The notes beneath the pieces were generated by a model that was not told where the DNA came from, made no database searches, and saw nothing but the letters and a program-made list of their open reading frames with translations. A DNA stretch of 64,000 nucleotides from Clostridium fermenticellae (GTDB taxonomy: Bacteria; Bacillota; Clostridia; Clostridiales; Clostridiaceae). Positions 1 through 15,654 of this stretch are shown piece by piece (position 1 is the stretch's first letter; each line of letters starts with the position of its first letter). The stretch covers positions 1-64,000 of the forward strand of contig NZ_CP032416.1 of NCBI RefSeq assembly GCF_003600355.1. The letters are read 5' to 3'. The translations under genes were made by a program, and so were the position numbers.

Positions 1-1350
1 ATGGATGCCCATTTAAAAGAAATATGGGAAAAAACTTTAAATATAATAAAAGGAGAATTAACTGAAGTAAGTTTTAATACATGGATTAAAAGTATAACTC
101 CTATATCGATCGATAAGGATACTTTAAAATTAGGTGTCCCAAATGATTTTACACGTGGAATATTAAATACTAGATATAAAGATTTAATATCAAATTCTTT
201 AAAATTAATAACTTCAAATAAATATGCAATAGATTTTTTTATATTATCTGAAGAAGAAGTATCAAATAATTCAAAAAAAGTCATGGGAAAAAATCCCGCG
301 AATATTTCTATAAATGAACAAATGTCAACAATGTTAAATCCTAAATATACTTTTGACTCATTCGTAATAGGGAATAGTAATAGATTCGCTCATGCGGCAT
401 CCCTAGCTGTTGCAGAAGCACCAGCTAAAGCATATAATCCACTCTTTATATATGGGGGTGTTGGATTAGGTAAGACTCACTTAATGCATGCAATAGGCCA
501 TTACATATTACAAAACAATTCCAAATGCAAAGTTATGTATGTTTCATCAGAAAAATTTACTAATGAACTTATAAATTCTATAAAAGACGATAAGAATGTT
601 GAATTTAGAAATAGATATAGGAATATAGATGTACTTCTTATAGATGATATTCAGTTTATAGCAGGAAAAGAACGAACTCAAGAAGAATTCTTTCATACAT
701 TTAATGCTTTATATGAAGCAAATAAACAAATAATTTTATCAAGCGATAGGCCGCCAAAAGAAATACCTACTCTTGAAGACAGATTAAGATCTCGTTTTGA
801 ATGGGGACTTATAGCTGATATACAAGCTCCAGATTTTGAAACAAGAATGGCAATACTTAAGAAAAAAGCAGATGTAGAAAACTTAAATATACCAAATGAG
901 GTTATGGTATATATAGCTACAAAAATCAAATCAAATATTAGAGAACTTGAAGGTGCTTTAATTAGAATTGTTGCATTTTCTTCTTTAACCAATAACGAAA
1001 TAAGTATTGAACTAGCTGCAGAAGCACTTAAAGATATAATATCAAGTAAACAATCTAAATTAGTTACAATAGAACTAATTCAAGATGTTGTTTCAAATTA
1101 TTTTAATTTGAAAGTAGAAGATCTTAAATCATCAAGAAGAACTAGAAGTATAGCTTTCCCAAGACAAATAGCTATGTATTTATCACGAAAGTTAACCGAT
1201 ATGTCACTTCCTAAAATAGGAGAGGAATTTGGTGGAAGAGATCATACTACAGTAATACACGCTTATGATAAAATATCTCAGAACTTAAAAACTGATGAAA
1301 GCTTGCAGAATGCAGTAAATGATTTAACTAAGAGAATAAATCAAAAATAA
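1..1350 (+). CDS. dnaA: Chromosomal replication initiator DnaA
   Basis: DnaA is the AAA+ ATPase that binds DnaA boxes at oriC, opens the duplex and loads the helicase. The 449-aa protein has the usual length. Visible features are an N-terminal helicase-loading domain (about 1-80), Walker [10 protein letters not shown] (152-160), Walker B LLIDDIQF (212-219), the arginine-finger and sensor region, and the C-terminal DNA-binding signature GGRDHTTV (411-418). The window begins on its ATG, so the promoter and any upstream origin half are not visible. dnaN follows after 260 bp containing DnaA boxes, the standard Firmicute arrangement. Confidence 0.99.
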   Translation: MDAHLKEIWEKTLNIIKGELTEVSFNTWIKSITPISIDKDTLKLGVPNDFTRGILNTRYKDLISNSLKLITSNKYAIDFFILSEEEVSNNSKKVMGKNPANISINEQMSTMLNPKYTFDSFVIGNSNRFAHAASLAVAEAPAKAYNPLFIYGGVGLGKTHLMHAIGHYILQNNSKCKVMYVSSEKFTNELINSIKDDKNVEFRNRYRNIDVLLIDDIQFIAGKERTQEEFFHTFNALYEANKQIILSSDRPPKEIPTLEDRLRSRFEWGLIADIQAPDFETRMAILKKKADVENLNIPNEVMVYIATKIKSNIRELEGALIRIVAFSSLTNNEISIELAAEALKDIISSKQSKLVTIELIQDVVSNYFNLKVEDLKSSRRTRSIAFPRQIAMYLSRKLTDMSLPKIGEEFGGRDHTTVIHAYDKISQNLKTDESLQNAVNDLTKRINQK

Positions 1351-1610
1351 CTATCAACATATGTTTATAATTATAAAGATTTATTCTGTTGATAAAAAAC
1401 CAATAGTTAAACGTATGTAAATTATGTGGATAAAGTTTAATACTTATATTTTACTTATCCACAATTATTTTTTTCTTGTTTTTTAGTATTCTCAATAGAT
1501 TGAAGAGTTATTAACATAATCACAGCCCCTATTACTATTACTACTAATATAATTATATTATCTTATCTATAAATAACAAAAGGGAAACTGTGAATAAGGA
1601 GGAATAAATA
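1351..1610. other. dnaA-dnaN intergenic region with DnaA boxes (part of oriC)
   Basis: This gene-free stretch holds two perfect DnaA boxes: TTATCCACA at 1455-1463 (+) and its complement TGTGGATAA at 1425-1433. Near-consensus boxes lie at 1387-1395 (TGTTGATAA), 1351-1359 (CTATCAACA) and 1589-1597 (TGTGAATAA). The surrounding DNA is very AT-rich. In Bacillus subtilis the equivalent gap is part of a bipartite origin that contains the unwinding site, so this is probably one half of oriC; the other half would lie upstream of dnaA. The dnaN ribosome-binding site GGAGGA (1599-1604) closes the region. Confidence 0.8.
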
Positions 1611-2711
1611 ATGAAATTTGTATGTAATAGAAGTACACTTCAAAATGGAATTTCAGTAGTTCAAAAATCAATTACCGGAAAATCTTCATTACCCATTTTA
1701 AATGGTATATTAATAACAGCTGCAGAAAATGAATTAACTTTAGTAGGATCAGATATCGACTTAAGTATTGAGACAAAAGTTAATGCAGAAGTATATGAGG
1801 AAGGAAGTATTGTACTTGATTCAAAAATATTTGGAGAAATAATAAGAAAACTGCCCAATGACAATATACATATAAATACAATAAATAGTAATTCAGTAGA
1901 AATATTATGCCAAAAATCAAGATTCACCTTAATATACATGGATCCTTTAGATTTTCCACCATTACCTAATATTAATGAAAATGATATGTTTTCTATACCA
2001 CAGAAAATACTTAAAAATATGATAAAAAGTACGATTTTTGCAGTTGCTGTAGATGAGACTAGACCAATTTTAACAGGTGTTTTGTTCGAAATAAAAAATA
2101 AAAAATTGAATTTAGTAGCATTAGATGGATACAGATTAGCTTTAAAATCAGAAAATCTTGATACAGATAATACTATAAGTGCAGTAATACCTGGAAAAAC
2201 ATTAAATGAAGTTTCTAAAATATTAGAAGAAAAGGATAATGTAAAAATTACATTTACTCCTAATCATATATTATTTAATATAAACAAGACAAAAATAATA
2301 TCTAGAATTTTAGAGGGAGAATTTATTAAATATAATTCTATAATACCTAATGAATTTAATTTAAAAGTTACTGCTAAAAGAATAGAACTATTAAATTCTA
2401 TAGAAAGAGCTTCACTAATGGCACAGGCTGAAAACACTAATTTGATAAAATTAAATATAGAAGACGAAAACATGATAATAACATCTAATTCTCAATTGGG
2501 AATGGTCAGAGAAGAAACCAGCATAATTTTGCAAGGTGAATCACTTGAAATTGCATTTAATTCAAAATACTTAATAGATGTATTAAAAACAATGGAGGAA
2601 GACGAAATTGTTATGGATTTTTCAAGCAGCATAAGCCCTTGTATTATAAGAAATAAGGAAATAGATAATTGTATATATCTTGTTTTACCAGTAAGGTTAT
2701 CTAAAAAATAA
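1611..2711 (+). CDS. dnaN: DNA polymerase III beta subunit (sliding clamp)
   Basis: This is the ring-shaped processivity clamp that tethers DNA polymerase III to DNA and serves as a hub for replication and repair proteins. The 366-aa protein matches the family length and three-domain fold, with the N-terminal pattern MKFVCNRSTLQNGI, the central PILTGVLFEI segment and the typical C-terminal end LVLPVRL. Its start has a strong ribosome-binding site. It sits in its canonical place between dnaA and the S4-domain gene, and regulation by DnaA bound to the upstream boxes is likely by analogy. Confidence 0.98.
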   Translation: MKFVCNRSTLQNGISVVQKSITGKSSLPILNGILITAAENELTLVGSDIDLSIETKVNAEVYEEGSIVLDSKIFGEIIRKLPNDNIHINTINSNSVEILCQKSRFTLIYMDPLDFPPLPNINENDMFSIPQKILKNMIKSTIFAVAVDETRPILTGVLFEIKNKKLNLVALDGYRLALKSENLDTDNTISAVIPGKTLNEVSKILEEKDNVKITFTPNHILFNINKTKIISRILEGEFIKYNSIIPNEFNLKVTAKRIELLNSIERASLMAQAENTNLIKLNIEDENMIITSNSQLGMVREETSIILQGESLEIAFNSKYLIDVLKTMEEDEIVMDFSSSISPCIIRNKEIDNCIYLVLPVRLSKK

Positions 2712-2733
2712 TTTTAATTAGGAGATAAATTAA

Positions 2734-2940
2734 ATGAATGAGATTAAAATAAATACCGACTTCATAAAGTTAGACTCTTTCTTAAAGTGGTGTGGTGCAG
2801 TGAGCGCAGGATCAGATGCTAAAATTTATATATTATCTGGAAATGTTAGAGTAAATGAAGAGGTTGAAACTAGAAGAGGTAGAAAATTATTTAAAGGTGA
2901 TGTAATTACTTTTGATAGTAATGAATATAAAATTGTTTAA
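2734..2940 (+). CDS. yaaA: S4-domain RNA-binding protein YaaA
   Basis: This 68-aa protein is almost wholly an S4 RNA-binding fold: FIKLDSFLKWCGAVSAGSDAK, then the strand segment GNVRVNEEVETRRGRKL. The family is conserved between dnaN and recF in Firmicutes and is implicated in large ribosomal subunit assembly; that role is inferred from the family. It begins 22 bp after dnaN with an AGGAGA ribosome-binding site, so it is probably co-transcribed. Homologues are named YaaA or RlbA. Confidence 0.9.
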   Translation: MNEIKINTDFIKLDSFLKWCGAVSAGSDAKIYILSGNVRVNEEVETRRGRKLFKGDVITFDSNEYKIV

Positions 2941-2997
2941 TCAATAGATAATTGTACAATAGTTGCTTTATGGTATAATTATAAATAGGTGTTTTTG

Positions 2998-4089
2998 ATG
3001 TATATTAAAAATTTACAATTTATTGATTTTAGAAATTACAAAAAGGTTAATATTGAATTAAATAAAAATACAAATATTTTTATAGGAGATAATGCTCAAG
3101 GCAAAACAAATATTTTAGAAGGTATATATTATTGCAGCATAGGTAAATCTCAAAGAACTAGTAGGGATAAAGAACTTATAAATTGGAATGGAAAAGAAGC
3201 TTATCTTAATTTATATGTGGTCAAAGATAGATTAAATAAAAAAATAGAAATAAAAATATTTAAAGATGGGAAAAAAGGTATAAATATAAATTCTATTAAA
3301 GTGAATAAAATGTCAGAACTTATGGGCGTTCTTAATGTTGTTATGTTTTCTCCAGATGACCTAAAAATTGTAAAAGAGTCACCAAGTTATAGAAGAAAAT
3401 TTTTAGATATAGAACTGTGTAAATTAAGCAAAAGATATTATTTTAATCTTCAGCAGTATAATAAAGTTTTAGCTCAAAGAAATATTATTTTAAAGGATTC
3501 AAGTGAAAATAAACTTAAAATAATTGATATATATGATGAACAATTATCAAAATATGGTTCAGAAATAATTAGTTTAAGAAATAAATATGTTAAGAAACTT
3601 GAAAATAAGGGTAAAATAATACATAGAGATATAACTTCAGGAAAAGAAAAATTAGAATTATTTTATATAACTGATGTGAGTATTACGGATAACTTAAAAG
3701 AAAATATGTTAAAAAGATTAAAGGAAAATAGATCAAAGGATTTTCAAAGAAAGATAACCTCAATTGGTCCTCATAAAGATGATTTTGAAGTTAAAATTAA
3801 TGGTATGAACGTGAGAAATTATGGCTCTCAAGGTCAGCAGAGAACGTCAGTTTTAACAATTAAATTTGCATCATTTGAAATAATTAAAGATTTAATGGGA
3901 GAATACCCGGTACTTTTATTAGATGATGTTCTATCTGAATTAGATGCTAGTAGACAAAAGTATATATTAAATTCGATAAATGGTATACAAACTTTTATAA
4001 CATGTACTGGTATTGGAGATATAAAGAAATACTTAAAGGATCAGTCTGAGCTTTTTGTTGTACAGAAAGGTAGAATACAAAAAGTTTAA
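2998..4089 (+). CDS. recF: DNA replication and repair protein RecF
   Basis: RecF is an SMC-like ATPase that acts with RecO and RecR to load RecA at single-strand gaps. Seen in sequence: Walker A GDNAQGKTN near residue 30, the ABC signature YGSQGQQRTS and Walker B PVLLLDDVLSELD. The protein is 363 aa from the ATG at 2998. An upstream in-frame GTG (2989) exists, but it lies within the putative ribosome-binding site AGGTG, and family members begin MYIKNL, so the ATG is preferred. recR is encoded at 45.6 kb in the same window. Confidence 0.97.
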   Translation: MYIKNLQFIDFRNYKKVNIELNKNTNIFIGDNAQGKTNILEGIYYCSIGKSQRTSRDKELINWNGKEAYLNLYVVKDRLNKKIEIKIFKDGKKGININSIKVNKMSELMGVLNVVMFSPDDLKIVKESPSYRRKFLDIELCKLSKRYYFNLQQYNKVLAQRNIILKDSSENKLKIIDIYDEQLSKYGSEIISLRNKYVKKLENKGKIIHRDITSGKEKLELFYITDVSITDNLKENMLKRLKENRSKDFQRKITSIGPHKDDFEVKINGMNVRNYGSQGQQRTSVLTIKFASFEIIKDLMGEYPVLLLDDVLSELDASRQKYILNSINGIQTFITCTGIGDIKKYLKDQSELFVVQKGRIQKV

Positions 4090-4109
4090 AATTTGAAAGG
4101 AGATTTTTT

Positions 4110-4373
4110 ATGTTTTTACATTTAGGTGAGAATGTAGTTGTACCTGTAAAAGATATAATTGGTATTTTTAATATGGAGACTTCAATGTATAGTTCAGATA
4201 CCACTCAGTTTTTGAGAATGGCTGAAGAAGACGATTTTATTGAGAGAATAACAAAAGATAAACCTAAATCTTTTATCATAGCTGAAGTTGATAAGAAAAG
4301 TAAAATTTATTTATCACCAATTTCTTCATCCACATTAGCTAAAAGATCAGAAACTTTGTATTATGAACCTTAA
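4110..4373 (+). CDS. remB: Extracellular matrix regulator RemB (DUF370, YaaB)
   Basis: This is an 87-aa DUF370-family protein. It starts MFLHLGENVVVPVKDIIGIF and has the conserved segment MYSSDTTQFLRMAEEDDF. In Bacillus subtilis RemA and RemB activate matrix genes, and RemA forms DNA-wrapping rings; whether this protein does the same is inference. It lies between recF and gyrB, the usual Firmicute position, with a GGAGA ribosome-binding site and only a 12-bp gap before gyrB, implying cotranscription with gyrase. Confidence 0.88.
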   Translation: MFLHLGENVVVPVKDIIGIFNMETSMYSSDTTQFLRMAEEDDFIERITKDKPKSFIIAEVDKKSKIYLSPISSSTLAKRSETLYYEP

Positions 4374-6299
<1,926 letters not shown>

Positions 6300-6312
6300 A
6301 GAGGTGGAATAG

Positions 6313-8751
6313 ATGTTTGATGAAGGAAAAGTTTTACCAGTAGACATTAGTAGTGAAATGAAAAAATGTTATATAGATTATGCTATGAGTGTTATAGTTG
6401 GTCGTGCGCTTCCTGATGTAAGAGATGGATTAAAACCAGTTCATAGAAGAATCTTATATTCTATGCATGAACTTGGTATTACACCTGATAAGGGATATAG
6501 AAAATGTGCTAGAATTGTCGGCGATGTTCTAGGTAAATATCATCCACATGGAGACTCATCTGTCTATGATGCTCTTGTTAGATTAGCTCAGGATTTTTCT
6601 ATAAGATATACATTGGTAGATGGTCATGGAAACTTTGGTTCAGTAGATGGTGATAGTGCAGCTGCAATGAGGTATACTGAAGCAAAATTGAGTAAAATTT
6701 CTATGCAGATGTTAAGGGATATAAATAAAAATACTGTTGATTTTATGCCTAACTTTGATGGTGAAGAACAAGAACCTACAGTATTACCTTCTAGATTTCC
6801 TAATTTACTTGTGAATGGTTCTGCAGGTATTGCAGTTGGTATGGCCACTAATATACCTCCACATAATTTAAGTGAAGTAATAAATGGAATAGTAATGATT
6901 ATAGATAATCCGGATGTCACGATTGATGAACTTATGACTCAAATAAAAGGGCCTGATTTTCCTACAGCTGGTGTAATTATAGGTGTTTCTGGAATAAGAG
7001 CAGCTTATAATACAGGCAGAGGAAAAATAATTGTTAGAGCTAAAACTGATATAGAAGAGGAAAAAGGAAGAAATAAAATAATAATAAGTGAACTTCCATA
7101 TCAAGTAAATAAGGCAAAGTTAATAGAAAACATAGCTGGTTTGGTTAAAGATAAAAAAATACAGGGAATCTCTGATATCAGAGATGAGAGTGATAGAGAA
7201 GGTATGAGAGTTGTAATAGAACTCAAAAGGGACATAAATGCAAATATAGTTCTAAATCAGCTTTACAAACATACTAAACTTCAAGATACATTTGGCGTAA
7301 TAATGCTGGCTTTGGTTAATAATGAAACTAAGGTCTTAAATCTAAAAGAAATATTAGTACATTATTTGAATTTTCAAAAAGAGATCATAAGAAGAAGGAC
7401 TAAGTTTGATCTCGACAAAGCTTTGGCTCGTGCACATATTTTAGAAGGATTGAAAATAGCTTTAGACAATATAGACGAAGTAATAAAATTGATTAGAGGT
7501 TCTAAGAATGGTCAGGAGGCTAAGAATAGTCTCATAAATAGATTTGAACTTTCTGAGAAGCAGACTCAAGCCATTTTGGATATGAGACTTCAAAGACTTA
7601 CTGGATTAGAAAGAGAAAAGATAGAACAAGAGTATAATGAGCTTGAAAAGAATATATCATATTTTAAAGATATATTGGAAAGAGAAGAGTTAGTATTAAA
7701 TATAATAAAAGATGAATTAATAGAGATAAAGAATAAGTATGGAGATGAGAGAAGAACTAAGATAGAACAAAGTTCTGATGAAATAAATATTGAAGATTTA
7801 ATACATGAGGAAGATGTAGTAATAACTCTTACTCATGGTGGATATATAAAGAGAATATTAGCTGATACTTATTCATCCCAAAAAAGAGGCGGAAAGGGAA
7901 TACAGGCTATGACTACAAAGGAAGATGATTTTGTAGAACATATATTTATAACCTCCACTCATAATAATATACTATTTTTTACTAATAAAGGAAGAGTATA
8001 TAAATTAAAAGCATATGAAATTCCAGAAGCTGGACGGACGGCTAAAGGTACAAATTTAATTAATTTGATACCAATAGGTGCTAGTGAAAAGATTCAGGCA
8101 GTTATAACATTCAAAGAGTTTGATGAAAAAAATTACTTTATAATGGGTACTAAAAATGGTTTAATTAAAAAGACCCAAATAAGTAAGTATTCATCTATAA
8201 GAAAAAATGGATTGAATGCTATAACATTAAGAGATGGTGATGAACTTATAGGAGTAAGAATGACAACAGGAGAAAGTGAAGTATTAGTATTTACTAGAAA
8301 TGGCTATGCTATAAGGTTTAATGAAAAAGATGTCAGACCTATGGGTAGAATTGCAACTGGCGTTAAAGCTATAACTTTAAGAAATAATGATATAGCAGTT
8401 GCTATGGAAATTGCAGATAAAAATGGAGATATATTAGTAGTAAGTGAAAATGGATTTGGGAAAAGAACATCAACAGACGAATATACTCCTCATAAAAGAG
8501 GAGGAAAAGGTATGATAACATATAAAGTAAGTGAGAAAACAGGTCATATAGTTGGCGCTAGAGTTGTTAGAGACGAAGATGAAATAATGCTTATAAATAG
8601 TAGTAATGTGGCTATAAGAATAAATGCTGCTGATATTTCAATTACTAGTAGAAATGCGATGGGTGTTACTCTAATGAAGACAGAAGAGAGTCAGAAGGTA
8701 GTTGCTATGGCCAAAATAAACAATGAAGATGATAAAATTGAGAGTAAGTAA
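6313..8751 (+). CDS. gyrA: DNA gyrase subunit A
   Basis: GyrA is the DNA cleavage and re-ligation subunit, with a C-terminal beta-pinwheel that wraps DNA. The catalytic tyrosine is Tyr121 in [10 protein letters not shown]. The quinolone-resistance region reads [12 protein letters not shown] (about 76-87), with Asp81 and Ser82 at the usual hotspot positions, so it looks wild-type. The GyrA box appears as QKRGGKG, and pinwheel repeats fill about residues 500-800. Length 812 aa is normal. The start follows a GAGGTGG ribosome-binding site, and a strong terminator follows. Confidence 0.98.
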   Translation: MFDEGKVLPVDISSEMKKCYIDYAMSVIVGRALPDVRDGLKPVHRRILYSMHELGITPDKGYRKCARIVGDVLGKYHPHGDSSVYDALVRLAQDFSIRYTLVDGHGNFGSVDGDSAAAMRYTEAKLSKISMQMLRDINKNTVDFMPNFDGEEQEPTVLPSRFPNLLVNGSAGIAVGMATNIPPHNLSEVINGIVMIIDNPDVTIDELMTQIKGPDFPTAGVIIGVSGIRAAYNTGRGKIIVRAKTDIEEEKGRNKIIISELPYQVNKAKLIENIAGLVKDKKIQGISDIRDESDREGMRVVIELKRDINANIVLNQLYKHTKLQDTFGVIMLALVNNETKVLNLKEILVHYLNFQKEIIRRRTKFDLDKALARAHILEGLKIALDNIDEVIKLIRGSKNGQEAKNSLINRFELSEKQTQAILDMRLQRLTGLEREKIEQEYNELEKNISYFKDILEREELVLNIIKDELIEIKNKYGDERRTKIEQSSDEINIEDLIHEEDVVITLTHGGYIKRILADTYSSQKRGGKGIQAMTTKEDDFVEHIFITSTHNNILFFTNKGRVYKLKAYEIPEAGRTAKGTNLINLIPIGASEKIQAVITFKEFDEKNYFIMGTKNGLIKKTQISKYSSIRKNGLNAITLRDGDELIGVRMTTGESEVLVFTRNGYAIRFNEKDVRPMGRIATGVKAITLRNNDIAVAMEIADKNGDILVVSENGFGKRTSTDEYTPHKRGGKGMITYKVSEKTGHIVGARVVRDEDEIMLINSSNVAIRINAADISITSRNAMGVTLMKTEESQKVVAMAKINNEDDKIESK

Positions 8752-8768
8752 TTAGCATTATAGTATTT

Positions 8769-8806
8769 AGCCGGCTTATATTTAATTTATAAGCTGGCTT
8801 TAATTT
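8769..8806 (+). terminator. Terminator of the dnaA-gyrA region
   Basis: A 12-bp inverted repeat (AGCCGGCTTATA paired with TTATAAGCTGGCT, one G-T pair) spans 8769-8799 and is followed by TTAATTTT. It lies 18 bp after the gyrA stop and separates the replication genes from the rRNA operon leader. Confidence 0.85.
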
Positions 8807-9240
8807 TATAAATAAACTTGACCTAGTGTATCAATTCATAAAAAATAAAGAAATTTGTAGAAATATGAAGTATAAGGTATATAAATTATTGTAATTGTAT
8901 ATTTAAATATCATATTTTATAATTTGTCTGATATAATAACATATGTCGCTTGAGGGAACTCAAGTTACGGTCAGGAAAAGTTTTCAGAGGAATTTTTAAT
9001 TATATATAATGGAAATTGAAATAATTAAAAGTCTTAAAAAAAGTTCTTGACAGTTTAGAGAGTACATGGTAAGATGTATAAGTCGCTTGGATGAAGCGGC
9101 GATGAACCTTGAAAATCAAACAGAGAAGAGTAAAAATAAACCAGCAATTCTTTTGAAAGCTGTTTTAACAGCTTGAAAGTAAAGTAAATGAGCTTAAGTT
9201 GAACTCAAAACTCTGAATAAGAGTTTTATATAAGAAATTA
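8807..9240 (+). other. Gene-free leader of rRNA operon 1
   Basis: No protein gene is visible. The segment contains the promoter at 9047-9075 and two leader structures. One strand of the 16S processing stem, 9112-9125, is complementary to 10803-10816 in the 16S-23S spacer (14 continuous pairs), the expected RNase III substrate. A small hairpin lies at 9157-9174; its copy in operon 2 differs by a compensating base-pair change (T9163-A9168 versus C55002-G55007). Confidence 0.75.
9047..9075 (+). promoter_or_regulatory. rRNA operon 1 core promoter
   Basis: A consensus -35 TTGACA (9047-9052) and a -10 TAAGAT (9070-9075) are separated by 17 bp, with an A/T-rich stretch immediately upstream that could act as an UP element. 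The same promoter occurs at 54886-54914. A second upstream promoter is possible around TATAAT at 8932-8937, but I see no good -35 for it. Between them lies a hairpin CTTGAGGGAACTCAAG shared by both operons. Confidence 0.85.
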
Positions 9241-14100
<4,860 letters not shown>

Positions 14101-14198
14101 GTTACTTTTCTTAATCAATTTCTTCTATCTTTACTGTGCAGTTTTGAGAGAACAATCTCAATTAGCCGGGGTTTATTTATAAACCTCCGCAATCAGCA

Positions 14199-14315
14199 AT
14201 CTGGTGGTTATTACATAAAGGTAACACTCCTTCCCATACCGAACAGGTAGGTTAAGCTTTATTGTGCCGATGGTACTTCAGGGGCAGCCCTGCGGGAGAG
14301 TAGGTCATCGCCAGG
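14199..14315 (+). rRNA. rrf: 5S ribosomal RNA (copy 1)
   Basis: 5S rRNA of about 117 nt. The 5' CTGGTGGTTATTA pairs with the 3' ATCGCCAG, and the internal loop TTCCCATACCGAACAGG is typical. Between 23S and 5S this copy carries 37 extra bases relative to copy 2 (within about 14154-14194), containing a potential stem GGTTTATTTATAAACC. One stem position is T14308 here and C in copy 2, changing a G-U to a G-C pair. Confidence 0.95.
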
Positions 14316-14332
14316 TAAATCATACTATATTT

Positions 14333-14409
14333 GGATCTTTAGCTCAGTTGGTTAGAGCAACCGGCTCATAACCGGTAGGTCCGGGGTTCGAGTCCCTGAA
14401 GGTCCACCA
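14333..14409 (+). tRNA. tRNA-Ile2 (anticodon CAT)
   Basis: A 77-nt cloverleaf with encoded CCA. The acceptor GGATCTT pairs with AAGGTCC and the anticodon loop is CTCATAA. The CAT anticodon could be Met, but the acceptor stem, GCTC/GAGC D-stem and CTCATAA loop resemble Firmicute tRNA-Ile(CAT), whose C34 is changed to lysidine by TilS. Tool annotation might therefore say Met. It lies 17 bp after 5S and is probably transcribed with the rRNA operon. Confidence 0.85.
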
Positions 14410-14414
14410 TGTAT

Positions 14415-14490
14415 GGGGGTATAGCTCAGTTGGGAGAGCATCTGCCTTGCACGCAGAGGGTCAAGAGTTCGAGTCTCTTTATCTCCACCA
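14415..14490 (+). tRNA. tRNA-Ala (anticodon TGC)
   Basis: A 76-nt cloverleaf with acceptor GGGGGTA pairing TATCTCC (two G-U pairs), anticodon stem TCTGC/GCAGA and loop CTTGCAC, with CCA encoded. It is 5 bp downstream of tRNA-Ile2 and is the last gene of rRNA operon 1. Confidence 0.95.
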
Positions 14491-14491
14491 T

Positions 14492-14529
14492 AAAAAGTAT
14501 CTGTGAAATAGTTTCACGGATACTTTTTT
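14492..14529 (+). terminator. Terminator of rRNA operon 1
   Basis: A long hairpin (arms AAAAAGTATC and GATACTTTTT around a TGTGAAA/TTTCACG core) follows directly after tRNA-Ala and ends in a T-run, a typical rho-independent terminator. Confidence 0.9.
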
Positions 14530-14589
14530 ATTTTACAATTTTACCATATTGCATTAAAATGTATATATACATATAATAGAGGTTTTAAT

Positions 14590-15084
14590 ATGAATTTTTA
14601 TAGGATAAAACAGTTTTATTGGGCAATAAATTCAACTTTGACTCCAAGTAGTATACATTTTGTGGAAAGTAATTTAAATTTAAATGAGCTTAAATTATTT
14701 AATAAATTATCTATAAGTGAAAAGCAGCATTGCATTAATGTTGCTTATGATGTTATAGGTGAATGTAAATTAAAAAATTTAAAACCAGATTTACTAATAA
14801 AGGCTGCATTATTACATGATATAGGTAAAATATATAAGAAGCTAAATATAATTGATAAATCTTTTATGGTTATTGCAGATAATTTATCAAACGGATATTT
14901 TAAAAAATTTTCTAATATAGAAAAAATTAATGTGTATTATAATCATGGTAAGATCGGAAGAGATATTCTTAAAAGATATAATGAAGAAGAGAGATTATTA
15001 TATTTAGTTGAAAATCATAGTAATTTTAGTATAGATGATGATATAGAATTATATATATTAAGAAAATGTGATAGCAGAAATTAA
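14590..15084 (+). CDS. HD-domain phosphohydrolase-like protein
   Basis: The 164-aa protein contains an HD metal-dependent phosphohydrolase domain: an upstream His in KQHCINVAYDV, the signature KAALLHDIGK, then YNHGKIGRDIL and VENHS. All expected metal-binding histidines and the HD pair are present, so it should be catalytically competent, but the substrate cannot be told from sequence. It starts with an AGAGGT ribosome-binding site and ends 17 bp before the NiaR-type gene, which suggests an operon. A nucleotide substrate is plausible for the family. Confidence 0.8.
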   Translation: MNFYRIKQFYWAINSTLTPSSIHFVESNLNLNELKLFNKLSISEKQHCINVAYDVIGECKLKNLKPDLLIKAALLHDIGKIYKKLNIIDKSFMVIADNLSNGYFKKFSNIEKINVYYNHGKIGRDILKRYNEEERLLYLVENHSNFSIDDDIELYILRKCDSRN

Positions 15085-15101
15085 TATGTATGGAGGTTTT
15101 T

Positions 15102-15617
15102 ATGAATTCAGTTCAAAGAAGAAAATATATAGAAGAATTGTTAAATAAAAGTGATGAACCACAAAAGGGTCATGTAATAGCCGAAAAATTAGGTGTTACA
15201 AGGCAAATAATAGTTAAGGATATAGCCATACTAAGGGCGGAAGGAAAAAAGGTTATTGCTACTCCAGATGGATATATAATTCCAAGACAAGATAATAATT
15301 TAGTAAGAAAGGTTATAGCTGTTTCTCATAAACCAGCTGATATAGAAGATGAGCTAGAAACTATTATAAAATATGGTGGTATCGTTGAAGATGTAATTGT
15401 AGAACATAAGATATATGGAGAAATAAAAGCTATGCTTATGCTTAAGAATTTTTATGATATTGAGAATTTTATGATTAATGTGAATAAATACAATTCAGAA
15501 CCACTTCTGATACTTACTGGTGGGTTGCATTTACATACAATTTCTGCTGAGAATCATGGTATAATTAAGAATATATTGAAAGAATTAAAAATAAAGAATT
15601 ATTTAGTTTCAGATTAA
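15102..15617 (+). CDS. niaR: NiaR-type transcriptional repressor (HTH plus 3H domain)
   Basis: This 171-aa regulator has an N-terminal helix-turn-helix (VIAEKLGVTRQIIVKDIAIL) and a C-terminal 3H domain with conserved histidines in SHKPAD, VEHKIYGE and GGLHLHTIS. Family members bind nicotinic acid and repress NAD biosynthesis or niacin uptake genes; no target gene is adjacent here. The ORF could extend to an ATG at 15090, but the ribosome-binding site GGAGG (15092-15096) overlaps that codon, so the ATG at 15102 is the likely start. Confidence 0.87.
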   Translation: MNSVQRRKYIEELLNKSDEPQKGHVIAEKLGVTRQIIVKDIAILRAEGKKVIATPDGYIIPRQDNNLVRKVIAVSHKPADIEDELETIIKYGGIVEDVIVEHKIYGEIKAMLMLKNFYDIENFMINVNKYNSEPLLILTGGLHLHTISAENHGIIKNILKELKIKNYLVSD

Positions 15618-15654
15618 TATGAGTTCTTTATTTTAAAATAAGAGAGGTGATATC

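Noticed and set aside
6313-8751. Quinolone-resistance change in gyrA
   Set aside because: The hotspot positions read Asp81 Ser82 with normal neighbours, so no known resistance substitution is visible.
14333-14409. Assignment as elongator tRNA-Met
   Set aside because: The anticodon is CAT, but the acceptor stem and CTCATAA loop fit the lysidine-modified tRNA-Ile2 better.
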